NCBI RefSeq assembly: GCF_014196525.1
Contig: NZ_JACIDX010000009.1
Coordinates: 124,001 to 188,000, forward strand
DNA from: Novosphingobium sediminicola
Lineage (GTDB): Bacteria > Pseudomonadota > Alphaproteobacteria > Sphingomonadales > Sphingomonadaceae
Reading direction: 5' to 3'
Length of the DNA: 64,000 bases
In this document: positions 26,736-34,141 of the stretch, one piece after another
Layout of the letters: the number at the start of each line of letters is the position of its first letter
Numbering within the stretch: the stretch's first letter is position 1
Made by a program: the position numbers and the translations under genes
The notes under the pieces: generated by a model
Told to the model about the DNA's origin: nothing
Database searches by the model: none
The model's input: only the letters and a program-made list of their open reading frames with translations

Positions 26736-27032
26736 TCAGTTGTTTTGAATGTTTGAGCGGGTTTTGGTCGCCCGCCTTGCCTCATCCGCCGCATCGGTTG
26801 TCGGGCTCGCCATCGGCTGAGGCGAAGCGCATTTTGCCATAGGCTGCCCTTTCATATCCATGGGGGGCATGCCTGCGCCTTGCGTTGCCGCGCCCGTATG
26901 TGCGCCGCAACGCATCTCGCCCGCCTTGCCGAGTTTGACATCGACGCCCTTGAGAGGCGCTCCGGCCCATAATGGTGATGCATTAAGAAGAAACAGGGCC
27001 GCAGTCGCCATGCCAATGAGTTTTTTCATCGC
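26736..27032 (-). CDS. small exported Met/Cys-containing protein, unknown
   Basis: 98 residues from ATG 27032, which has GGAGG 9 nt upstream. The signal peptide is MKKLIGMATAALFLLNASPLWAG. The mature part contains EMRCGAHTG, MPPMDMKGQPMAKC and a polar tail. Two cysteines and five methionines in a short stretch hint at metal or redox binding, but no family is recognised. It lies convergent to the upstream Rieske gene and tail-on to the second Rieske gene. The real start and coding status are moderately supported by the ribosome site and leader. Confidence 0.6.
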   Translation of the reverse strand, partial: AMKKLIGMATAALFLLNASPLWAGAPLKGVDVKLGKAGEMRCGAHTGAATQGAGMPPMDMKGQPMAKCASPQPMASPTTDAADEARRATKTRSNIQNN

Positions 27033-27163
27033 TTGCGCCTCCTTGTCTTGCGGGCAATGGCGATGCCTGATGGCCATGCCTCGTGGGGAGCAAGCGCATT
27101 ATATACCCATAGGACCATGAATGCAGCGACAACGAGAGGTGCCTCGTAATATTACCTATCGCC

Positions 27164-28219
27164 TCATGCTGACTGTTCCGAACGGATCTGCGCCTCCAGA
27201 CGGCGGCGGACTTTCAGCGCGCCATTGTCCACCCGCGCGCTGATTTCCATGGGCAAGGTCACGCCGGATTGGAAAACCTGCTCGATGGCTTCGATGGCGG
27301 CGCTGTCCTCGGGCTGGATGCGGGTGCCCATGCCCAGATTGATCTGGCCCAATGCAGGATTTTCGAGCCCGAAACTGCGCGTGGTGATGACGAAATAGCG
27401 CAGGCTCGTGGGACCGGCCGGGGTGATCATATGGAGGAAATTGTTGATGCCCAGCAGCTGCCCGCTGGCCGCATCATGCACCGCGCCGCCGGTGCGGATC
27501 ATCGCCGGGCCCAGATATTCGGCGTCGAAATGCTGATGGACCGGCCCGTCCTGTTCGGGAAACTGCATCTTGAGCAAGGGGTTGAGAGGCAGGTTCTCGC
27601 CCTTGCGCTGGACGGTCAGGCTGTGGTCGGTCTCGATCACGGCAACCGGGATTTGCGCAACCTTCTCGCCGCCGGGGATCGTCGTGGCATGGATGAAGGT
27701 GACATGGCTGAGATCGAGCAGGTTTTCGATCAGCAGAGTGTAGCGCGCAGCCACTTCGCAGACCGGATGCTGTTCACAGGCCCAATCCGGACGCCCTAGC
27801 CCCACCGCGCCCAGATCGGGAAGAAGCGCCGGATCGGCCAGATCGGCCCGGCCGGTCCAGATCCACACCAAATCACCCCGCTCGACCACCGGATAGCATC
27901 GCAAAGATGATTTCTGCGGCACACCGCTCTGGCTGGGCACCAGCACGCAGCCGCCATCCGCGCCATAGGTGAAGCCGTGATAGCCGCATTGCACATGGTC
28001 GCCCACCAGCCGCCCCTTTTCCAGCGGAAAGGCGCGGTGCGGGCAAATGCCCGACAGGGCCACGGCCTCGCCCCCTTCGGTGCGATAAAGCAGCACCCGC
28101 TCGCCCAGAATATCGCGGGCCAGCAAGTCGCGCTCCACCTCGGCGCTATAGGCCGCGACCCACCACTGGTTGCGCGGATAGGGTTGATCGACGTTGAGCG
28201 GATAGGTTGGCGAGGTCAT
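27164..28219 (-). CDS. Rieske [2Fe-2S] oxygenase, VanA-like
   Basis: 351 residues. Rieske ligands are CPHRAFPLEKG and CGYHGFTY (about residues 59-83), and the catalytic iron region IENLLDLSHVTFIHATT is near 168-184, the form seen in VanA-type vanillate demethylase oxygenases. It is clearly distinct from the Rieske protein at 25678-26712. Ribosome site GGGAGA precedes the ATG. It is divergent from a TetR gene, with two TetR-like operators between them, so it is probably induced by an aromatic ligand. No reductase subunit is adjacent. Confidence 0.92.
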   Translation of the reverse strand: MTSPTYPLNVDQPYPRNQWWVAAYSAEVERDLLARDILGERVLLYRTEGGEAVALSGICPHRAFPLEKGRLVGDHVQCGYHGFTYGADGGCVLVPSQSGVPQKSSLRCYPVVERGDLVWIWTGRADLADPALLPDLGAVGLGRPDWACEQHPVCEVAARYTLLIENLLDLSHVTFIHATTIPGGEKVAQIPVAVIETDHSLTVQRKGENLPLNPLLKMQFPEQDGPVHQHFDAEYLGPAMIRTGGAVHDAASGQLLGINNFLHMITPAGPTSLRYFVITTRSFGLENPALGQINLGMGTRIQPEDSAAIEAIEQVFQSGVTLPMEISARVDNGALKVRRRLEAQIRSEQSA

Positions 28220-28257
28220 GGCATTCTCCCGAGTGTCGCCCTTTGGGCCTGCCTTTG

Positions 28258-28293
28258 TTTGTCACACGACAAAGATATTTGTCAATCGACAAA
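28258..28293. promoter_or_regulatory. two tandem TetR-type operators
   Basis: TTTGTCACACGACAAA (28258-28273) and TTTGTCAATCGACAAA (28278-28293) share TTTGTCA..CGACAAA and are spaced exactly 20 bp apart, on the same DNA face. They lie between the divergent Rieske (28219) and TetR (28329) starts. Repression of both genes by the TetR protein is the natural reading. Confidence 0.75.
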
Positions 28294-28328
28294 CTTACTC
28301 TCTCTTGCACTGTAACGGCGGCCACGGC

Positions 28329-28970
28329 ATGACCTTCCCCATGCATCGCCCCAGAGCCACCAACACCCGCTATGACGGAGCGGAAAACCGCCGCCTCGTG
28401 CTGGAGGCGGCGCTGAGCGTCTTTTCCGACCTTGGCTTTGCCGGGGCCAGCACGCGGGCCATCGCCGCGCGGGCCGGGATCGAACAGGGCCATCTGGCCT
28501 ATTACTTCCCGTCCAAGCTGGCCCTGTGGCAACAGGTGATCGAGGCCTTTGCCCGCGAGGGGGAAGCCTATCTGGCGGCCCATCTCACGCCCGAAATGCT
28601 GGCCGATCCGCGCCAGGCGGCGCGGCAGGTTTTGCCCGGCTATCTGCGCAGCTATGCCAATAATCCGCGCCTGACGCGGCTGATGCTGCAGGAGTTTTCG
28701 GTCCTGTCCGAAAGGCATGAATGGGTGGTCGAAACCATGGGCAGGCCGGTATGGGAAAGGCTGCGCCCCTTGTTTCAGGCTCTGGCCGAGGCAGGGGCGC
28801 TGGGCGATGCAACGCCCGAGATCGCTTATTTCAGCATGATCGGGGCAGCCCTTATCACTTTCGGCAATCCCGACCTGATCGGGGCGATGACCAGCGCCGA
28901 TCCGTTGGAAGCCAAGTGGATCGATCGCGCAATTGAGCATATGATGGGGCGTATTCTGGCGCCGACATAG
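28329..28970 (+). CDS. TetR-family transcriptional regulator
   Basis: 213 residues from ATG 28329 (an ATG at 28341 is also possible; the ribosome site is weak for both). The N-terminal helix-turn-helix is RRLVLEAALSVFSDLGFAG...TRAIAARAGIEQGHLAYYFPSKLALW, typical TetR; the remaining helical domain would bind an effector. It is divergent from the VanA-like Rieske gene across two perfect-arm palindromes, so it is very likely that gene's repressor and autoregulated. A long hairpin follows the stop. Confidence 0.9.
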   Translation: MTFPMHRPRATNTRYDGAENRRLVLEAALSVFSDLGFAGASTRAIAARAGIEQGHLAYYFPSKLALWQQVIEAFAREGEAYLAAHLTPEMLADPRQAARQVLPGYLRSYANNPRLTRLMLQEFSVLSERHEWVVETMGRPVWERLRPLFQALAEAGALGDATPEIAYFSMIGAALITFGNPDLIGAMTSADPLEAKWIDRAIEHMMGRILAPT

Positions 28971-28982
28971 CGTGGGCCAATG

Positions 28983-29020
28983 CGCTTTGCCCTCCGGACC
29001 GGGGTCCAGAGGGCAAAGCG
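28983..29020. terminator. bidirectional hairpin terminator
   Basis: CGCTTTGCCCTC (28983-28994) pairs with GAGGGCAAAGCG (29009-29020), and an inner GGAC/GTCC extends the stem after one mismatch. It fills the 60-bp gap between the TetR gene and the convergent TonB receptor. T-runs are poor on both sides. Confidence 0.65.
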
Positions 29021-29030
29021 TGATTGCAGA

Positions 29031-31346
29031 TCAGAATTTGGCGTCCACAACCAACCCCACCGTGCGCATCGCCTGCGAGGTCAGCCAGGCAGTCTGATAG
29101 CTGCCATTGTTGCTGATCGCGGTGACAAAGCCGGTGTTGAACAGGTTACGGGCAAAGACCGCCGCGCTCCACCGCCCATCGGCATCGCGCACGCCGATCT
29201 GACCCCCGGCAATGCCATAGGCGCGCTGGGCCGTCAGCGGATCGCCGTTGGCGCTGAAATTGACCGAGCTGCGATAATTGTAATTGGCCTTGATAAAGCC
29301 GGTCATAGTCGCGCTGACGGGCACGTCATAGCTGGCATTGACCGAGAAGGTGAACTTCGGGCTGTTGGGCAGCGTGCGCCCGGTGTTGTTCATGAAGCTG
29401 GTGGCCGGAACGGTGGTCGATGTGCCGGGAATGGTGGTGCTGACAAAGCATCCGGGCTGGCCGGAATAGTTGCAGGTGCCATTGGGGAAATAGGCAAAGA
29501 TGGCGTCGATAAAGGCCATGTTGCCGCCGATGGTGAGGCGCTGGGTCGGGCGGGCGGTGAAGTCCATTTCCACGCCCTGCGTGCGCACTTTGCCCGCATT
29601 GGCGATCTGGAGAATGGCAAGATTGGTGCCGTTAAAGATAAACGGCGTTGCCACCTGCGTCTGGAAATCCTGAATATCGGTGTGGAACGCATCGATGTTG
29701 AACACCAGCTTGCGATCAAACCATGCGGTTTTCAGGCCCACTTCGTAATTGGTGGGAATTTCGGGGTTTGAGAACAGGGGCTGGCCCAGCGCATAGCCGC
29801 TGACCAGACCGATGCCCGGCCCCTTATAACCGCGCGAATAGGTGGCATAGGCCATCACATCGGGCGTGATCTTGTATTCCATGCCCAGCTTATAGCTGAA
29901 ATTGTCGGCCTTGCGGTTGCTGGGATAATTGGTCTGGTCAAAGGCCAGCGGGGCCGCGCCGGGGAAAGGATTGTCGGTGGGGCTGACCAGCGTGCGGTTA
30001 TAGTTGATCATGGTCAGATCGTCATGGGTATAGCGCCCACCCACGATCACTTTCCAATTGCTGGCCAGATTGATGTTGCCCTGACCAAACAGAGCATAGT
30101 TGAGCGTCTGGATATCGGGCTGGGCCTTGCGGCTGTAAATCGCGCTCGATGCGGGCAGGCCAAGCTGGCCCTGCTGCGGATAGGCCGCCTTCAGGTTCTG
30201 GTTGAAGTAATAGAGGCCCACCACATAATCGACCAGCCCCCGCTTGGGCGAGGCAAAGCGCAATTCCTGCGTCAATTGCTGCTGGGCTTCATCGGCGCCG
30301 TTGATCGGGAAGAAAGGCGTGTCGGTAAAGCCGGTGTCGGTGTTGTCATGGATGATCCAGCGGCGGAAGGCCGTGATCGAGGTCAGCGTGTAATCGCCGA
30401 TCGACTTGTTGATTTCCGCCGAACCGCCCCATTGCACCATGTTGAGATAGACCGGCCCGCCGACATTGGTCTTGCGATTATCGAGGCTGGGCACGATGTT
30501 ATAGGCGTTCATGCGCTGGACCACATAATTGGTCGGCGAGGCGCCCGTCGTGCCGACAATCACCGATTGGCAGCAGTCCGAATTGTGCTGTCCCCAATCC
30601 AGCGCCAGCAGGACCGAGAGATCATCGCTCGGCTTGTAGAGCAGCTTGGTGCGAAAACCGCCCTCGGACTGTCCGCCCAGCGTCTTGCCGGTATACACGT
30701 TCTGGATGAAACCGTCGCGGTGGTTGAAATAGCCGTTCACGCGCCAGGCCAGCTTGTCATTGACCGGCAGGTTGACCATCGCCTCCAGCTTGGTTTCATT
30801 GTCCGTGCCATAGGAAGCGCGGGCGCTGGCCTCGAATTTCTGGATCGGGTTCTTGGTGGTGATCGACACCACGCCCGCCGAACCGCCCTTGCCGAACAAC
30901 ATGCCCTGCGGCCCGCGCAGAATATCGACCTGCGCAATATCGGCCAGATCGCCCGTGCCCATGCCCGGACGGCCCAGCACCACGCCATCGACCACCACGC
31001 TCACGCTCTGTTCGGTGCCATCGGCAAAGGCGAAAGTGCCCACGCCGCGAATGGCGAAACCTTCGCCGCGCACGCTGTTCGATTCGGCAAACTGGACGCT
31101 GGGCGCAAGGAAGCGGATGTCGGTGATATTGCTCAGATTGGCGGCTTTCAGCACTTCGCCGCTGACCGAGCTGACCGCGACGGGCACGTCCTGAAGGCGC
31201 TCGCTGCGCTTTTGTGCGGTCACCACAATATCGACCACGCCTGCGTTCTGATCACCTTTGGCAGGCGCGGCGGCATGGGCTGAGGTTCCGACCGCGCCCA
31301 GCATCAAGGCGGCAAGCGAAATCGACACGGCGAATTTGGTTTTCAT
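29031..31346 (-). CDS. TonB-dependent outer membrane receptor
   Basis: 771 residues: signal peptide ending near SAHAAAP, plug start DIVVTAQKRSERLQDVPVAVSSVSG, plug signature AQVDILRGPQGMLFGKGGSAGVVSI, barrel ending VVDAKF. It carries DCCQSVIVG in the same barrel position as the CCQ motif of the receptors at 3012 and 14670, though overall it is more distant. A GGGAGA ribosome site fixes the start. It lies between the Rieske/TetR cluster and the tannase-family gene and could serve either. Confidence 0.93.
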   Translation of the reverse strand: MKTKFAVSISLAALMLGAVGTSAHAAAPAKGDQNAGVVDIVVTAQKRSERLQDVPVAVSSVSGEVLKAANLSNITDIRFLAPSVQFAESNSVRGEGFAIRGVGTFAFADGTEQSVSVVVDGVVLGRPGMGTGDLADIAQVDILRGPQGMLFGKGGSAGVVSITTKNPIQKFEASARASYGTDNETKLEAMVNLPVNDKLAWRVNGYFNHRDGFIQNVYTGKTLGGQSEGGFRTKLLYKPSDDLSVLLALDWGQHNSDCCQSVIVGTTGASPTNYVVQRMNAYNIVPSLDNRKTNVGGPVYLNMVQWGGSAEINKSIGDYTLTSITAFRRWIIHDNTDTGFTDTPFFPINGADEAQQQLTQELRFASPKRGLVDYVVGLYYFNQNLKAAYPQQGQLGLPASSAIYSRKAQPDIQTLNYALFGQGNINLASNWKVIVGGRYTHDDLTMINYNRTLVSPTDNPFPGAAPLAFDQTNYPSNRKADNFSYKLGMEYKITPDVMAYATYSRGYKGPGIGLVSGYALGQPLFSNPEIPTNYEVGLKTAWFDRKLVFNIDAFHTDIQDFQTQVATPFIFNGTNLAILQIANAGKVRTQGVEMDFTARPTQRLTIGGNMAFIDAIFAYFPNGTCNYSGQPGCFVSTTIPGTSTTVPATSFMNNTGRTLPNSPKFTFSVNASYDVPVSATMTGFIKANYNYRSSVNFSANGDPLTAQRAYGIAGGQIGVRDADGRWSAAVFARNLFNTGFVTAISNNGSYQTAWLTSQAMRTVGLVVDAKF

Positions 31347-31841
31347 GGTCCATCTCCCAATTATTTTATGTTTTCAATGTTTTGAAAAGGCATTCCGCGA
31401 TGCCGACACATGGCCGGACAGCATCGGCTGCTCTTTCAGAAGTCTCTCATCCCCGCCGCCTGCTTTATGTATGCAATCAAGGACAATTCCCCGATCAACG
31501 CATGCAGTTCGGCGCTTCTATGGCGACGAGGTATTTCAGGTTTACAGCGCTGTCAAATCGGAATCGCAGCAATGTATGCAGGAAATCGATTTTCTATATA
31601 TTTTGCGCACAATGATTCCAATCTTCGGATATTTATCCTTGGACATATTCCGAACTGCGAACACAAACTTGCTCCGTGTATACAAATGTAAGCCTCCACA
31701 TCGGCCAAAGATAGGAAGTCAGGCATGGCCGGTGCTCGGCCAAGTGGAACGATCGTCATGAGCCGAACAGGCACCGCAGGCTTTTGAACCGGGGAGCAAG
31801 ACCCCACTTGCGCAAAGGTTTGCGCATGGTATGGTCCGCCT
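31347..31841. other. 495-bp AT-richer intergenic region
   Basis: No convincing gene is seen: the short ORFs here lack ribosome sites and family features. Base composition is visibly more AT-rich than the surroundings (for example around 31580-31640). It holds an inverted repeat TTTTCAA/TTGAAAA at 31371-31388 just upstream of the receptor gene and a LacI-type operator at 31809-31826 just upstream of the tannase-family gene. Probably two divergent promoter regions. Confidence 0.5.
31809..31826. promoter_or_regulatory. LacI-type operator 1 (tannase-family gene)
   Basis: TGCGCAAAGGTTTGCGCA has perfect 8-bp arms and a GG centre, ending 15 bp before the ATG at 31842. It is the first of four matching 18-mers (others at 34107, 37435 and 37592) surrounding the LacI gene at 35280. 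The shared right half is GTTTGYGCA. Confidence 0.6.
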
Positions 31842-33554
31842 ATGCGCAACCACCTCCGCTCCCCCGCCCTGCTCGCCGCCCTGATCTTTGCCGGATCGGC
31901 GCTTAACAGTCACGCCGCAAAGGCAAGCACCGGCTGCGCGGATCTGGCCCATGCCGACCTGTCCGATCTGGTGATCGAAAGCGCTCGCAGGAATATGGCA
32001 GGCCCCGCCCCGCTTGCCGCCATGCCTGCTGGGGTGAATATGCCGCCCGCCCCAATCCTGCCCGCTCATTGCGAGGTGATCGGCCATACCGAACAGCGCA
32101 CTGGCCGCGACGGACAGAATTACGCGATCCGCTTTCATCTGCGCCTGCCCGATGATTGGAATGGCCGCTTCTTCTTTCAGGGCGGCGGCGGCAGCGATGG
32201 CGAATTGGGCGATGCCATTGGCACAATGGGCGTCGCGCCGCTGGCACTGGCGCGCGGCTATGCGGTACTTTCGCAAGATTCAGGCCATGACAATACCACC
32301 AATTTCGATCCCAAACGCGGCGGTACGCTGGCCTTTGGCTTCGATCCGCTGGCCCGGGCCAATTACGGCCATGCCTCGCTGAAAAAATCAGTAACGGCGG
32401 CCCGAAAAGTCATTACCGCCCATTATGGCAAGGCCCCGCAGCACAGCTATTTCGTTGGCTGCTCAAAGGGAGGACAGGAAGGACTGGCGCTGGTTCAGCG
32501 CTATCCCTCCCTGTTCGACGGGGTGGTGGTGACGGCGCCGGGCCTGTCCCTGCCTCGCGCCGCGATTGGCGAGGCGTGGAACACCAAGAGCTTTGCGTTT
32601 TCCGCCGCGAACGGGCACGGTCCGCTTACCCCGCTCAATATCGCGCATGGGTTTTCCGATGGCGATTTTGCGCTCGCACGGCGGGCGATGCTGCGCGCCT
32701 GCGACAAGCTGGACGGCCTGGCCGACGGCATGATTCTGGCCGTGGGCCAATGCACCTCGGCCCGCGTTTTGCCCGCATTCAACGCCATCCGCTGCAAGGG
32801 CGGCAAGACGAACGCCTGCCTGACCAGCGCTCAAATCACCGCACTGCAACGCGTGAACAATGGCCCGCGCGACAGCAAGGGACATGTACTTTACGCCGGT
32901 TTCCCATGGGATGCCGGATGGGGCGCGGCCGACTGGCGCATGTGGCAATTGGGCACGGCCGATGGGCGGATCCCCTCGCTCAACATGCTGCTGGGCGCGG
33001 GATCGCTGGCCTCGGTATTTTCGGTTCCGCCGCAAGCTGTTGCACCCGGCGCGGAGAGCGGCCTGGCGTTTCAGATGGGCCTTGATATGGACAAGGTCGA
33101 AGAGCGCATCCTGACGCGCGGCGACGATTTTGCCGCGTCGGGCTGGGAGGATATTTCCGCCCGCTCAACCGATCTGACGGGTTTTCTGGGCCATGGCGGG
33201 CGGCTGATGGTGCTGCATGGCGGCTCGGACCCGGTGTTCTCCATCGCCGATACGCTGGACTGGTATCGCGCCATGCTGGTCCGTAACGGCGATGCAGCCC
33301 GGCGCGGCACGCGTTTCTTTGCAGTGCCGGGCATGAACCATTGCACCGGCGGCCCGGCCACAGACCAGTATCAGGCGTTTGACGCAATGGTCGCATGGGT
33401 GGAGCAAAAGCAGGCGCCAGAAAGACTGATCGCCCGCGCAGGCCCCGCATCCCCCTTTCCGGGGCGAGAAAGACCACTTTGCGCCTTTCCCAAAATCGCC
33501 CGCTATCGCGGCCATGGCGACCCGGAAAAGGCGGAAAGTTTCACCTGCAGCTGA
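31842..33554 (+). CDS. tannase/feruloyl esterase family protein
   Basis: 570 residues with a Sec signal (about 1-26). Family hallmarks are all visible: nucleophile elbow VGCSKGGQE (Cys207, Ser208), Asp463 in GGSDPVFS, and MNHCTGG (His500, Cys501), where the two cysteines form the characteristic disulfide next to the triad. A calcium-loop-like DKLDGLADGMI is at 288-298. The family hydrolyses galloyl or hydroxycinnamoyl esters. The ribosome site is weak. A LacI-type operator lies immediately upstream. The secreted location and neighbours suggest removal of phenolic acyl groups from an imported conjugate. Confidence 0.93.
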   Translation: MRNHLRSPALLAALIFAGSALNSHAAKASTGCADLAHADLSDLVIESARRNMAGPAPLAAMPAGVNMPPAPILPAHCEVIGHTEQRTGRDGQNYAIRFHLRLPDDWNGRFFFQGGGGSDGELGDAIGTMGVAPLALARGYAVLSQDSGHDNTTNFDPKRGGTLAFGFDPLARANYGHASLKKSVTAARKVITAHYGKAPQHSYFVGCSKGGQEGLALVQRYPSLFDGVVVTAPGLSLPRAAIGEAWNTKSFAFSAANGHGPLTPLNIAHGFSDGDFALARRAMLRACDKLDGLADGMILAVGQCTSARVLPAFNAIRCKGGKTNACLTSAQITALQRVNNGPRDSKGHVLYAGFPWDAGWGAADWRMWQLGTADGRIPSLNMLLGAGSLASVFSVPPQAVAPGAESGLAFQMGLDMDKVEERILTRGDDFAASGWEDISARSTDLTGFLGHGGRLMVLHGGSDPVFSIADTLDWYRAMLVRNGDAARRGTRFFAVPGMNHCTGGPATDQYQAFDAMVAWVEQKQAPERLIARAGPASPFPGRERPLCAFPKIARYRGHGDPEKAESFTCS

Positions 33555-33560
33555 CCCGGT

Positions 33561-34067
33561 TCAATGCGCGCGATAGAAGCGGATCACCACCGAAGGATGG
33601 GCCGGGTCCTTGCCGCCTTCCAGTCGGCTGATCCACGCCCCGTGATTGAGCCAGCCATAGCGCCCCATCGGCGCCTCGAACCGGGGCGAGGTGAAAGCAG
33701 GCGTGAAAGGCTGGCCCTTTTCCGGACAGAATTGGCCATGGTTGACCACATTAAACATCACGCCATCCTCGGTTTGCAGGAAATAGTCGGCATGCAGATT
33801 GCTGCACCCTGCAGCGCTCTGCAATTGCCAGTCCCAACCGCCGGGAACGACCTTGCCCTTGATCGCCGGGCCGGAAAACTGTCCGCCGATAATGGGGATA
33901 TAGCCACGTTGACCAAAGGCGGTTTGGCCCACCTCGACACGGGGCGCCAGCAGGACCTCGGCTTCAAACATAAACTCCAGTTGCGGCGCGGGCGGCGACG
34001 GTTCGACCGCCCCCGCCGCAGTGGTCAAGGATAAGGCCGATACGGCGACAAGTTTTAAAAAAGACAT
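33561..34067 (-). CDS. exported DUF3237 family protein
   Basis: 168 residues from ATG 34067, with GGGGGAG 8 nt upstream. Signal peptide MSFLKLVAVSALSLTTAAGA. The DUF3237 core shows FMFEAEVLLA, PIIGGQFSGPAIKGKVVPGGWDWQ, FLQTEDGVMFNVVN and the terminal RFYRAH, matching the paralogue at 66-587. Function is unknown for the family. It is divergent from the HSL-type esterase with a LacI-type operator (34107-34124) between them, and its end is 6 bp from the convergent tannase-family gene. Confidence 0.87.
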   Translation of the reverse strand: MSFLKLVAVSALSLTTAAGAVEPSPPAPQLEFMFEAEVLLAPRVEVGQTAFGQRGYIPIIGGQFSGPAIKGKVVPGGWDWQLQSAAGCSNLHADYFLQTEDGVMFNVVNHGQFCPEKGQPFTPAFTSPRFEAPMGRYGWLNHGAWISRLEGGKDPAHPSVVIRFYRAH

Positions 34068-34106
34068 GATACAATCTCCCCCTGCATTGTGATTGTCGGC
34101 TGTTGT

Positions 34107-34124
34107 AAAGCAAACGTTTGTGCA
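34107..34124. promoter_or_regulatory. LacI-type operator 2 (DUF3237/esterase divergent promoter)
   Basis: AAAGCAAACGTTTGTGCA contains the perfect 10-bp palindrome CAAACGTTTG centred on C|G. It is 40 bp upstream of the DUF3237 start and 17 bp upstream of the esterase start. It shares nine core bases with operator 3 and the right half with operators 1 and 4. Confidence 0.6.
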
Positions 34125-34141
34125 TTCCAAGGATGACTGAC

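Noticed and set aside
3012..31346. Polysaccharide utilisation locus of the Bacteroidetes (SusCD) type
   Set aside because: No SusD-like lipoprotein and no polysaccharide-degrading glycosidase is near the receptors or sulfatases.
31258..31761. 167-residue plus-strand frame in the intergenic region
   Set aside because: Starts inside the antisense receptor gene, no ribosome site, no family similarity recognised.
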